A DNA stretch of 14,483 bases from Anaerolineae bacterium (lineage in GTDB: Bacteria; Chloroflexota; Anaerolineae; B4-G1). Of this stretch, positions 1-7,195 are shown in pieces. The stretch is taken from contig JAUWOI010000049.1 in assembly GCA_030612185.1 (NCBI GenBank), positions 1-14,483 of the forward strand. Direction: 5' to 3'. Every line of letters begins with the position of its first letter. Position 1 is the stretch's first letter. The notes under the pieces are model-generated. The model saw only the letters and a program-made list of their open reading frames with translations, had not been told where the DNA came from and searched no databases. A program made the position numbers and the translations under genes.

Positions 1-118
1 GGGTGGCTGTCTCTGGTGGTCCTGTGGGCAGCCCTGCTGGCGTGGAGATGGGCAGGTTGCAGGCCAGGATGTTTAGCAGGATTAGGCCAGTTGTGAGGAA
101 TGCCACGTGGCGTTTCAT
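1..118 (-). CDS. lipoprotein, N-terminal fragment (runs off the left edge)
   Basis: An ATG at 118-116 opens a frame that stays open to base 1, giving 39 codons of the protein start. It begins MKRHVAFLTTGLILLNILAC: a basic n-region, a hydrophobic stretch and a lipobox (ILAC, Cys at residue 20), followed by a Pro/Thr-rich linker (NLPISTPAGLPTGPPETAT). This is a classic type II signal peptide, so the product should be a lipid-anchored extracellular protein. A very good Shine-Dalgarno (AGGAGGT) lies a few bases upstream. The start overlaps the stop of the upstream truncated DUF58 gene by ATGA, which suggests translational coupling. The function cannot be told because the mature domain lies outside the window. 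Confidence 0.75.
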   Translation of the reverse strand, partial: MKRHVAFLTTGLILLNILACNLPISTPAGLPTGPPETAT

Positions 119-555
119 CGGTGTACCTCCTGAAAGTCAACTGATGGCGGAGTAATGGAAAGCGCCCATAGTCTCCACAGCCGCCGGCGGAATGTCCGCC
201 CTCCACCCTCGGCCGCCACCCGCCCCGAGGGGTAGTCAGGCAGGTTGGATTCGTCGTCCACCTCGGCCCAGAGCACCGGCCATTTTCCCCGGTTTTCAAG
301 GGTGAACCGCTCCTCCAGCAGGTCTCCCACCTGCGCCCAGGCGTAGCGCAGCGACCGGGTGACCAGCACTGAGTGAGCCAGCGAGCAGGCCCACAGGTAG
401 GCAGCCAGAGTCATCCCACCCACTCCGCAGAGAAGGATCACCCAGGCCCGGTTGGGGGAGAAAAGCTGCAATAGGACCAACAGCACAGCCACCGCCACCG
501 GCACCCAGGAATGTAGTCGCACCGTCACGTGGAAGGCTGGGCTTCTCTGTTCCAT
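115..555 (-). pseudogene. truncated DUF58-type membrane protein
   Basis: The 146-residue product starts at the ATG at 555. It has two hydrophobic segments near the N-terminus (about residues 13-30 and 35-55) and then a segment resembling the first part of DUF58 proteins (LEERFTLENRGKWPVLWAEVDDESNLP, here with a GGG turn near residue 115). Full DUF58 proteins are about 400 residues and carry a conserved C-terminal region; this one stops soon after GGGRTFRRRLW, and no continuation is seen in the other two frames before the next gene starts at 118. It is therefore probably the stub of a deleted gene, although the ATGA overlap with the downstream lipoprotein shows the short frame may still be translated. 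It lies 19 bp after the methyltransferase gene, likely in the same transcript. The family assignment is from memory of the pattern and is moderate. Confidence 0.55.
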
Positions 556-574
556 AACTCTACCTGCTTGACGT

Positions 575-1357
575 TCAACAGTGTTTTCTGTCGAAGACGG
601 CGAATAAACCCAAGTCTCCCTCGCGACCACCAGCGCGGAAAGTCTCGCGCACACGGAAGCCGCTCTCCGCTGCCAGGCGCTCCACCTCCGCCTCGTCCAC
701 CAGGTGACAGTAGCGCAGCCCACGGCCCTCCCGCTTCCAGTCGAGCAGATAGTCGCCCGGCTCCAGCGATTCCTCCGCAATGGACACCTCGGTCCAATCC
801 ACGATCTTGCGCCGCATGCGCGCGCTTCCAAGGAACTGCCAGGTGGAGAGGATCAGGCAGCCGCCGGGCTTCAGCAGGCTGGCGATGTCGTGCAACACCC
901 GCACGCGCAGATCGAAGCCGGGGATGTGATGAAGGACAGCCAGCGCGACGGCACAGTCAAAGCGTGTCTTGAGCGATCCTTCGACAGGCTCAGGATGAGA
1001 TGTCGAAGGAAGCACGCCCGGGAGCGCCCCACCCCAACCAGACCGGGCGACGTCGGCGACGCGGAACTCGGCCGCGATAGTCGTGAGTTGGCTGGCCTGG
1101 GCGCGGGCCAGTTCGACCAGTTCCGGCGTCGCGTCCACGCCCAGGTAGGTCGCGCCCGGTCGCTCCCGATCGAGCAGGAGCGCCAACCGCCCGTTGCCAC
1201 AGCCCACATCGAGCACGCTTGCGCGCTGCGGGATATGGGGTAGAATGCATACCAGGGCCGGGGCAGACGTTGGCCGGCTGGCAGCGAAGGGCCGGGCGAA
1301 GGTGGCGTAGAACGCGCGGTTTAGCGCAAGTAACCTCTCAGTGATCTCCTCGTGCAT
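575..1357 (-). CDS. class I SAM-dependent methyltransferase with an in-frame repeat insertion
   Basis: The product has 260 residues. The N-terminal LNRAFYATFARPFAASR stretch is followed by the SAM-binding motif I VLDVGCGNGRLALLL (residues 48-62), the acidic motif II end YLGVDATPE (71-79), a motif IV region FDCAVALAVLHHI (133-145) and LLKPGGCLILSTW (161-173). The layout recalls the Trm9/ABH8-like tRNA wobble-uridine methyltransferases, and the divergent neighbour is an elp3, which makes the cm5U the product of the Elp3 pathway. That link is inference; the substrate is not proven. Residues 117-128 (PSTSHPEPVEGS) are encoded by a dispersed hairpin repeat lying between motifs II and IV, probably in a surface loop. 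The ATG at 1357 sits 7 bases after a TATAAT box with no Shine-Dalgarno, so the mRNA is probably leaderless. Confidence 0.85.
   Translation of the reverse strand: MHEEITERLLALNRAFYATFARPFAASRPTSAPALVCILPHIPQRASVLDVGCGNGRLALLLDRERPGATYLGVDATPELVELARAQASQLTTIAAEFRVADVARSGWGGALPGVLPSTSHPEPVEGSLKTRFDCAVALAVLHHIPGFDLRVRVLHDIASLLKPGGCLILSTWQFLGSARMRRKIVDWTEVSIAEESLEPGDYLLDWKREGRGLRYCHLVDEAEVERLAAESGFRVRETFRAGGREGDLGLFAVFDRKHC
977..1010. repeat. dispersed palindromic repeat (PEPVEGS type) inside a gene
   Basis: Perfect 10-bp inverted arms, TCCTTCGACA at 977-986 and TGTCGAAGGA at 1001-1010, enclose a 14-base centre GGCTCAGGATGAGA. This core is a well-known dispersed repeat in many bacterial genomes and is usually intergenic. 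Here it lies entirely in the methyltransferase gene and is read in frame on the minus strand as PSTSHPEPVEGS. Confidence 0.85.
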
Positions 1358-1363
1358 GAGGAA

Positions 1364-1392
1364 ATTATAACCGAGTGAGGCGTAAGAGGCAA
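1364..1392 (-). promoter_or_regulatory. sigma-70 promoter of the methyltransferase, predicted leaderless
   Basis: Read on the minus strand: TTGCCT (1392-1387; 4 of 6 to TTGACA), a 17-base spacer, then TATAAT (1369-1364; 6 of 6). Only TTCCTC separates the -10 box from the ATG at 1357, so the expected transcription start coincides with the A of the start codon. There is no room for a Shine-Dalgarno. The divergent elp3 starts at 1404, so the promoter occupies nearly the whole 46-bp intergenic space. Confidence 0.7.
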
Positions 1393-1403
1393 CTGGGGGA
1401 CCA

Positions 1404-3025
1404 GTGAACCGACAGAGTGCAAGGGCATGGCGGGCAGTACATCAAGCACCGTTCGACCTGGAGCGGTACGGGGACTTGCTCGTCGCCATCCTGGATGAAG
1501 TGCAGGCCGCCCCAGAACTGCCAGAGGAGCGCCTGGCACGCATCCTACGCCGGCACCCATTGCCCGACGGCAACATCCTCTCCAAGGGTCAACTTCTCAA
1601 AGGCTACACTCAATTGTGCGCACAGGACGGGCAATCGCCAGATCCCGCGCTAGTGCACCGTCTGCGGGTCAAGCCCACACGCACCATCTCCGGCGTGGCC
1701 CCGGTGACGGCCCTGACCGAGCCATTCCCCTGCCCCGGTGAATGTATCTTCTGCCCAGAGATTGAACGGATGCCCAAGAGTTACCTGCCCGATGAGCCCG
1801 GCGCGATGCGGGCCGCCGCCCACGAGTTCGACCCCTACACCCAGACCGGTAGCCGCGTCGCCGCGCTGAGCGAGATCGGGCACAGCGTAGACAAGATCGA
1901 GTTACTCATCCTGGGCGGGACGTGGTCATGCTACCCGGAGACGTACCAGGAGTGGTTCGTGCGCCGCTGCCTGGACGCGCTGAACGAGACCGAGGCACGC
2001 ACGCTGGAGGAGGCACAGCGGCTCAACGAAAGCGCCCTCCACCGCAACGTCGGGCTGGTGGTGGAGACGCGGCCCGACCACATCACACCGGAGGAGGTGC
2101 ACCACCTGCGCTGGTTGGGCGTGACGAAGGTGCAACTGGGTGTGCAGAGCCTGGACGATGACATCCTGGCCCGCAACCAACGCGGACACTCCGTCGCTGC
2201 CACGCACCGCGCGATGCGATTGCTGCGGCTGGCGGGCTTTAAGATCGCCGTCCACTGGAGGCCCAACCTGCTGGGGGCCACTCCGAGGGCGACCTGGAGG
2301 ACTTTCGCCGCTTGTGGGACAACCCGGCGCTGCGGCCCGACGAACTGAAGATCTACCCCACAGCACTCCTGCCGGACACGAAACTGCACGAGCACTGGCA
2401 GCGGGGAGAATACAAGCCCTACGACGAGGAGACGCTGGTAGAGTTGCTCGCGCACTGCAAGAGACTCATCCCGCCCTACTGCCGCGTCAACCGGCTGATG
2501 CGCGACATCCCCGCTCCCAACATCGTGGCCGGCGTGAAAAAGTCGAATCTGCGCCAGATCGTGCAGCGCCGCATGGCACAGGAAGGGCTGACCTGCCGCT
2601 GTATCCGCTGCCGTGAAGTACGGGGGCAGGCGGTAGACGTAGACGCGCTCAGGCTGGAGCAGCTGGACTACGAGACCGACGGTACCCGCGAGTGCTTCCT
2701 GAGTTACGTGACGCCCGAAGGCAACCTGGCTGGATTCTTGCGCCTTTCGCTACCTGGGGCTGAGTCAACCATCGCAGAACTGGCCGGCTGCGCAGTGGTG
2801 CGCGAGTTGCACGTCTACGGCCCGGCGCTGGAACTAGGGGCCAGGCGGGAAGGAACGGCACAGCACGCCGGGTTGGGCACGCATCTGCTCGACGAGGCCC
2901 GTCGCATCGCCCACCAGGAGAGATTCAGCCGCTTGGCAGTCATCGCAGCGGTCGGCACGCGGCCTTACTACCGGGAGCGGGGATTCGAGCAAGGCGAACT
3001 GTACGTAGTCGGCGAGGTGGGCTAA
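1404..3025 (+). pseudogene. elp3: Elp3-family radical SAM/GNAT tRNA-uridine enzyme, one-base frameshift
   Basis: Elp3 makes the carboxymethyl group at C5 of wobble uridine in tRNA, using a radical SAM domain and an acetyl-CoA-binding GNAT domain. Frame 1 (GTG at 1404, preceded by a GGGGGA Shine-Dalgarno) carries Cys110, Cys114 and Cys117 (CPGECIFC), then KSYLPDEPGAMRA, LLILGGTWSCYP, and the strand-forming ETRPDHIT and VQLGVQSLDD. It follows the family up to VHWRPNLLGATP (residue 294, codon 2283-2285). The protein then continues without a gap in the next frame from 2285 (EGDLEDFRRLWDNP and on through the GNAT domain, with QHAGLGTHLLDEARRIA and YYRERGF). Adding one C near 2283-2284 would give a normal protein of about 540 residues. 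The break is a real mutation or a sequencing/assembly error; both halves look under coding constraint. No clear terminator follows in the 121-bp convergent gap to greA. Confidence 0.85.
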
Positions 3026-3146
3026 AAAGCAGCGGCGCACACAACTTCTGCCCGGCGCGAGAAGATGATGCAGGGGGCAATGGAGAAGCCTGCCCCAGGC
3101 ATAGATGGCAGACTTGTTTTTCGGCGTGAGCGCGTCAAACGCACCA

Positions 3147-3620
3147 TCACTGGATCGCAGCGATCCGAAAGACTATCTCCCCTCCTGGGGCCTCCACGGT
3201 AACCGCGTCCTCCACCTGACGTCCCATCAGCGCCCGGCCCAATGGCGACTCGTTGGATACTTTGCCGTTGGCTGGGTCGGCTTCGGCCGGACCGACGATG
3301 TGGAAAACTTCTGACTCCTCCACCCCTTCCTCGACGACGGTGACACGACTGCCCAGGGCGACCTCGTCCGTGGGGCCATTCTCCTGGATGATCACCGCGC
3401 GGCGCAGCATCGCTTCTATCTGTTGGACACGTCCTTCCAGAAAGCCCTGTTCTTCCTTGGCAGTGATATAGTCGGCATTCTCGGAAAGATCTCCCTGCTG
3501 GATAGCCCGCCGCAGTCGCTCGGCCAGCGCAAGTCGCTTCACGTTGACCAGGTGATCCAGTTCCCGGCGCAGGTTTTTCACGCCCTCAGCAGTCAGGTAA
3601 ACAGGTTGGTATGCATTCAT
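3147..3620 (-). CDS. greA: transcription elongation factor GreA
   Basis: The product has 157 residues, the normal GreA length. The N-terminal antiparallel coiled coil (about residues 10-75) carries the tip motif QQGDLSENADYITAKEEQ, where Asp44 and Glu47 correspond to the acidic residues that hold the catalytic Mg2+ at the RNA polymerase active site. The C-terminal FKBP-like domain contains ALGSRVTVVEEG and ESPLGRALMGRQVEDAVTV. GreA enters the secondary channel of backtracked RNA polymerase and stimulates cleavage of the RNA 3' end. It is the last gene of the pgpH-ybeY-dgkA-greA run, 28 bp after dgkA, and converges on elp3. A 7-bp inverted repeat near its stop (GGATCGC/GCGATCC around 3152-3166) lies in coding sequence without a T-tract and was not taken as a terminator. 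Confidence 0.95.
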   Translation of the reverse strand: MNAYQPVYLTAEGVKNLRRELDHLVNVKRLALAERLRRAIQQGDLSENADYITAKEEQGFLEGRVQQIEAMLRRAVIIQENGPTDEVALGSRVTVVEEGVEESEVFHIVGPAEADPANGKVSNESPLGRALMGRQVEDAVTVEAPGGEIVFRIAAIQ

Positions 3621-3648
3621 CCTACGTCGTCCCCCTTCACAACAGTGC

Positions 3649-4020
3649 TCACTCCCTAAACAACCACGCCCACAGCGGCGGACCCAGCACCAGCAGGCCG
3701 ACGATGACGGAGACGATGGACGCCAGGAGCACCGCCCCCGCCGTCACGTCCTTGACCATCTTCGCCAGCGGGTGGTAGCCAGGACTGATCAGGTCCACCA
3801 GTGCCTCCGCCACGGTGTTCAGCATCTCGCTCGCCAGCACGAAGCCGATGGTCAGCGCCAGTACCGCCCACAGGGTAGGCGAGAGGCCAAGCCAGAGTCC
3901 CAGCGCGACAACACCCGCAGCGATAATCAGATGGATGCGCACATTGCGCTGTGTGCACAGGGCATACCACAGGCCGGAAAAAGCAAAGCGGAAACTCTCG
4001 CGGATGTTTCGACTGCGCAT
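3649..4020 (-). CDS. dgkA: diacylglycerol kinase family integral membrane protein
   Basis: The product has 123 residues with three hydrophobic segments (about 30-48, 50-68 and 93-113), as in the small trimeric DgkA family. The signature is present: Glu65 and Glu72 in ASEMLNTVAEALVDL, and KMVKDVTAGAVLLAS (Lys90, Asp91). These enzymes phosphorylate diacylglycerol in Gram-negatives or undecaprenol in Gram-positives; which substrate is used here cannot be read from sequence, but the pgpH-ybeY-dgkA neighbourhood resembles Firmicutes loci whose DgkA is an undecaprenol kinase feeding lipid-carrier recycling. It follows ybeY by 6 bp and has only a weak ribosome binding site, suggesting translational coupling. 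Confidence 0.9.
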   Translation of the reverse strand: MRSRNIRESFRFAFSGLWYALCTQRNVRIHLIIAAGVVALGLWLGLSPTLWAVLALTIGFVLASEMLNTVAEALVDLISPGYHPLAKMVKDVTAGAVLLASIVSVIVGLLVLGPPLWAWLFRE

Positions 4021-4026
4021 AGCACA

Positions 4027-4527
4027 TCATGCAGGGGAGAGTGCTTCGACTCCCAGAGTCTGGAGAATCTCAGCCTGTACGATCCACATCTTTGCCCGCT
4101 GCTCCTCCATCACGTCGTCGTATCCCAGGAGATGCAGCACACCGTGGACGACCAGCAGTTGCAGTTCCGCCTGGACGGCCTGTCCAGCCTCGGCAGCCTG
4201 ATCCCCAGCGCGAGGGAAGGAGATAATGATGTCGCCCAAGTAGCGCGGGAGACCCGACGCGTCGACGAACGGCCCCCGCGTCTCGGCGGGGAAAGCCAAC
4301 ACGTCGGTGGGGGCATCTATGCCACGGTAACGACAGTTGAGTTCGCGCAACGCCTTGTCGTCGGTCACCACCACAGCCAGTTCGCACAGTTCCTCCACTC
4401 GCTGATGGATCAATGTCGCCAGAGCAGCCCGGTGCAGCGGTTCAGATTGAACCTGCGCCCGGAACTGCTCGTCAATCTGTACTTCTATGATATAGAGAGA
4501 TGTCTCTGGTTCGGGTCTCGCTTTCAC
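4027..4527 (-). CDS. ybeY: endoribonuclease YbeY (16S rRNA maturation)
   Basis: The product has 166 residues. The family marks are TDVLAFP (74-80), LGDIIISFPRA (97-107) and the metal-binding HGVLHLLGYDD (128-138). YbeY is a metal-dependent RNase involved in 16S rRNA 3'-end maturation and ribosome quality control. In most members the last motif reads HGxLHLxGYDH with three zinc-binding histidines; here the third position is Asp138, with His128 and His132 kept. The start ATG at 4527 overlaps the pgpH stop (ATGA, 4527-4524), so the two are translationally coupled, the same gene order as in many Gram-positive bacteria. The N-terminal 20 residues are poorly conserved, and an internal start cannot be excluded. 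Confidence 0.93.
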   Translation of the reverse strand: MKARPEPETSLYIIEVQIDEQFRAQVQSEPLHRAALATLIHQRVEELCELAVVVTDDKALRELNCRYRGIDAPTDVLAFPAETRGPFVDASGLPRYLGDIIISFPRAGDQAAEAGQAVQAELQLLVVHGVLHLLGYDDVMEEQRAKMWIVQAEILQTLGVEALSPA

Positions 4528-6644
4528 GTCTCGGTCACCTTTCCTGGCTCCGGGTATTGGATGCGCGGGTGAAAGACACCTTTCAGCGCAGAGATGAACA
4601 CTTCGCGTGCAGTCGCCAAATCGTGTAAGGTCAAATCACATTCACCCAGTTGACCATCGGCCACGCGCTCAGCAACGACACGACCGACAATTTCTGCCAC
4701 CTCCTCGGCACTGGCAGGGTGTATGGCACGCACGGTCGCCTCGCAGCCGTCTGCCAGCATCACCAGAGCGGTCTCCTTGCTCTGTGGTTTGGGGCCGGGG
4801 TAGCGAAATGCGCTCTCGTCAACCAGCGCAGCATCACCCGCCAGTTGTACAGCCTTACTGTAGAGGAAGCTCGCCCGGCTGGTACCGTGGTGCTCCGGGA
4901 TGAAGGCACGTATACGACGAGGCAGCCGGTAACGCCGTGCCAGTTCCAACCCATCCTTGACGTGGGTGATGATGACCTCGGCGCTCGTACGCGGGTCGAG
5001 CCGGTCGTGAGGATTAACGCCTTCGACCTGGTTCTCGATGAAGAAGTACGGGCGGGCGATCTTGCCCACATCGTGGTAGTAGGCCCCCACGCGGGTGAGC
5101 ATAGCGTCGGCACCGATGCGCTCGGCAGCCTGCTCAGCCAGGTTAGCAACCATCAGGCTGTGATGGTACGTAGCAGGGGCCTCGCGCAGCAGCCGCTGCA
5201 GAAGCGGATGGTCAGGACGGCTGAGTTCGACGAGCCGCATCGTAGTGGTGATGTCAAATAGCGGGCCGATAAGAAACAGCCCTCCCAGTGCCAGGCTGGC
5301 CGAGATGCCCCCATTGACGACACCAACCAGGGTCGAGATCAGCAGGTCAGTGGGTTGCGCGATGTCACGTGGCAGGCGAAAGATGATAATGACGCCCACG
5401 TGCGCCAGGGCAACATAGCCGCCAGCGCGAAAGATCGTGCCGATGCGCTCGACGCGGCCCAGCGTGAGCGCAGCAACCAACCCACCCACGGCAATGTAGG
5501 CTGCCATCTCCAGGGAGTTATCGGCGATGACACCGGCAACGCCGCCGAGGAAGACAGCCGTTGCCACACCAGCGTGCGGCCCTAAGGCCGCCGCAGCCAG
5601 CATCGCCAACGCTGCCGCCGGGGAGAGATAACGTAACACTGCCCCCCCTGGCACCATCAGCCCGATTCCCAGCACGAAGAAGGAGGTGAGAAGCACCAGC
5701 AGAAAGAATTGCCGCCAGTCCCACAGCACGTCGGGCTGAAAGCGTGCCAGGTAAAGACACAGCATCAAGGTCTCCAGTACAGCCAACAGACCTGCTCCCA
5801 CGAAGTCGGCCCACTTCACCTGGGGTTGCCGCAGTCCCAATTGATCTAGCGCCTCTATTCTGAGTGCTGTGACAACGTCTCCCTCCCCCACTATGATCTG
5901 GTCGGCTTTGAAAGTACGCAGCACAGGCAGCACTTCGTCGCGGGCGCGGGTCTGAGCCTCGCCTGTGGCTGTGGGGTCAAAAAAAGAATTGGGGACCAGG
6001 AAGCATTGGGCGAGCGCGACGGTGACGGCAGTCTCCTCGTCCGAAAGATCGAGACGGACCAGGGCAGGGACACTCTCGAGGGCATCCTTGAGATACCCCT
6101 CGCGAGCCTCACGGCGCATCGCCTGGTCAATCACAGCCAGAGGCTCCCATTGGACCCGATCCCAACTCTCGTCAGACAGAGCAAGAAGGTCGTTGAGGAT
6201 CTCAGGGGTAAGATCGGCCAATTCGGGCACAGCCAAAATCCAGCCTCGCTGTTGGGCAGGAGAGGCAAGTGTATCGGCACGCACCGATCCCAGGTAGTCG
6301 AGCACCTGGCGGGCGCGGTCTAGTTGTTGACGGGCCAGTGCGGGGTCGGGAAGGGTATAGACCGGCTCGACTCTAGATGCAGCACGTTCCTGCTCCTCCG
6401 CGCGCATGATGGCACTCTCGTAAGTCACATGGCGCGAAGCGCAGATGTCCTGGGGAGCGACGTCCCCCTCGTCCAGCACCACACGGCCGGTGGGCAGCAG
6501 TGGGAAGACCATCACAACGCCTGTAACTGCTGCTAGCACTGTTCCTAGCAGAATCAGGCGCAGCCATGCCCACCAACGATGGCCAACACGGCGTGGTGAG
6601 GGTTTTCCTCCGTTGTCTCTGGCGTCGGTTGCGTTCGTACTCAT
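4524..6644 (-). CDS. pgpH: PgpH-like 7TM-HD family phosphohydrolase (c-di-AMP phosphodiesterase)
   Basis: The product has 706 residues, the usual PgpH size. A transmembrane segment (about 28-50) is followed by an extracytoplasmic 7TMR-HDED domain (about 55-275, with EGDVAPQDICASRHVTYES), a multi-span membrane block (about 283-465) and a cytoplasmic HD domain (about 490-650). The HD domain has HHSLMVANLAE (His494, His495), YYHDVGKIARP (His524, Asp525), ITHVKDG (His561), PEHHGTS (His585, His586) and MLADGCEA (Asp632), so all expected metal ligands are present. Known PgpH proteins hydrolyse c-di-AMP to pApA. The ATG at 6644 has no visible Shine-Dalgarno and follows directly on the U-tract of an intrinsic terminator, so expression may depend on read-through or an unseen promoter. 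No in-frame alternative ATG or GTG occurs in the next 25 codons. Confidence 0.93.
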   Translation of the reverse strand: MSTNATDARDNGGKPSPRRVGHRWWAWLRLILLGTVLAAVTGVVMVFPLLPTGRVVLDEGDVAPQDICASRHVTYESAIMRAEEQERAASRVEPVYTLPDPALARQQLDRARQVLDYLGSVRADTLASPAQQRGWILAVPELADLTPEILNDLLALSDESWDRVQWEPLAVIDQAMRREAREGYLKDALESVPALVRLDLSDEETAVTVALAQCFLVPNSFFDPTATGEAQTRARDEVLPVLRTFKADQIIVGEGDVVTALRIEALDQLGLRQPQVKWADFVGAGLLAVLETLMLCLYLARFQPDVLWDWRQFFLLVLLTSFFVLGIGLMVPGGAVLRYLSPAAALAMLAAAALGPHAGVATAVFLGGVAGVIADNSLEMAAYIAVGGLVAALTLGRVERIGTIFRAGGYVALAHVGVIIIFRLPRDIAQPTDLLISTLVGVVNGGISASLALGGLFLIGPLFDITTTMRLVELSRPDHPLLQRLLREAPATYHHSLMVANLAEQAAERIGADAMLTRVGAYYHDVGKIARPYFFIENQVEGVNPHDRLDPRTSAEVIITHVKDGLELARRYRLPRRIRAFIPEHHGTSRASFLYSKAVQLAGDAALVDESAFRYPGPKPQSKETALVMLADGCEATVRAIHPASAEEVAEIVGRVVAERVADGQLGECDLTLHDLATAREVFISALKGVFHPRIQYPEPGKVTET

Positions 6645-6649
6645 CAGTT

Positions 6650-6683
6650 AAAATTGACAAAAGGGAGCACATGTGGCGCTCCC
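6650..6683 (-). terminator. intrinsic terminator after yqeY, just before pgpH
   Basis: Read on the minus strand: GGGAGCGC (6683-6676), loop CACAT, GTGCTCCC (6670-6663; one G-U pair in the stem), then TTTTGTCAATTTT (6662-6650). That is an 8-bp stem with a 5-base loop and a U-rich tail. It lies 36 bases after the yqeY stop, and its tail ends five bases before the pgpH start codon. Confidence 0.8.
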
Positions 6684-6719
6684 TCTCGTCTATCAGTGTG
6701 ACACGTGCTCCAGCGAGCG

Positions 6720-7166
6720 CTAGCCAGACAGCAACTCACGCACGACTTTGTTCACGACACGGCCATCGGCACGGCCTTTGAGTTTGGACATCAGTTGGCG
6801 CATCACCGGCCCCATCTGTCCCATCCCTGTCGCCCCGACCTCTGCGATAACCTGACGGGCCTCATCAGCGATTTCTTCCCGCGAAAGAAGCCTGGGCAAG
6901 TATTTCTCAAGGACTGCCAACTCCGCCTCTTCGACGGCGAGCAGATCAGGGCGACTGGCTTGCTGCAACTCGGCGATGGTGTCACGCCGCTGGCGGGCCT
7001 GCTTTTGCAGCACCGCGGTCACGCCGACATCATCAAGTTCGCCGCCGTGTTTTACCTCGGCGTTGACAATCGCAGCCAGAGTCATACGGATGACTGACTT
7101 GCGACGCTCGTCACGGGCACGGAGCGCCTTCTTGAGGTTCTCCTGCAATGTCTGCTTCAGGCCCAT
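6720..7166 (-). CDS. yqeY: GatB/YqeY family protein
   Basis: The product has about 148 residues. The family profile is clear: LKQTLQENLKKALRARDERRKSVIRMTLAAIVNAEV at the start, then KQARQRRDTIAELQQASRPDL, EKYLPRLLSREEI, and a C-terminal GPVMRQLMSKLKGRADGRVVNKVVRELL. YqeY resembles the tail domain of the GatB amidotransferase subunit that binds tRNA, but its role as a stand-alone protein is not established. The ATG at 7166 is preferred over the one at 7178 because a GGAG lies at a good distance before it and homologues start close to the GLKQ segment. It follows rpsU by about 30 bp, a pairing found in many bacteria, and is followed by an intrinsic terminator. Confidence 0.92.
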   Translation of the reverse strand: MGLKQTLQENLKKALRARDERRKSVIRMTLAAIVNAEVKHGGELDDVGVTAVLQKQARQRRDTIAELQQASRPDLLAVEEAELAVLEKYLPRLLSREEIADEARQVIAEVGATGMGQMGPVMRQLMSKLKGRADGRVVNKVVRELLSG

Positions 7167-7195
7167 GCGCGTCTCCATTTCCGCAGTCCATCGCT

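Noticed and set aside
1366..1371. TATAAC on the plus strand as a possible -10 for elp3
   Set aside because: No acceptable -35 box is found at 16-18 bases upstream, and the site is shared with the minus-strand TATAAT of the methyltransferase.
3088..3100. GCCTG-CCC-CAGGC hairpin in the convergent gap between elp3 and greA
   Set aside because: The stem is only 5 bp and the nearest T-run is about 15 bases away, so it was not called a terminator. Nothing else was found in 3026-3146.
3772..4572. 266-codon frame on the plus strand opposite ybeY and dgkA
   Set aside because: It spans two well-identified minus-strand genes and shows no family pattern of its own.
6653..6658. TTGACA on the plus strand near the pgpH start
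   Set aside because: There is no TATAAT-like box at the right distance, and no plus-strand gene follows.
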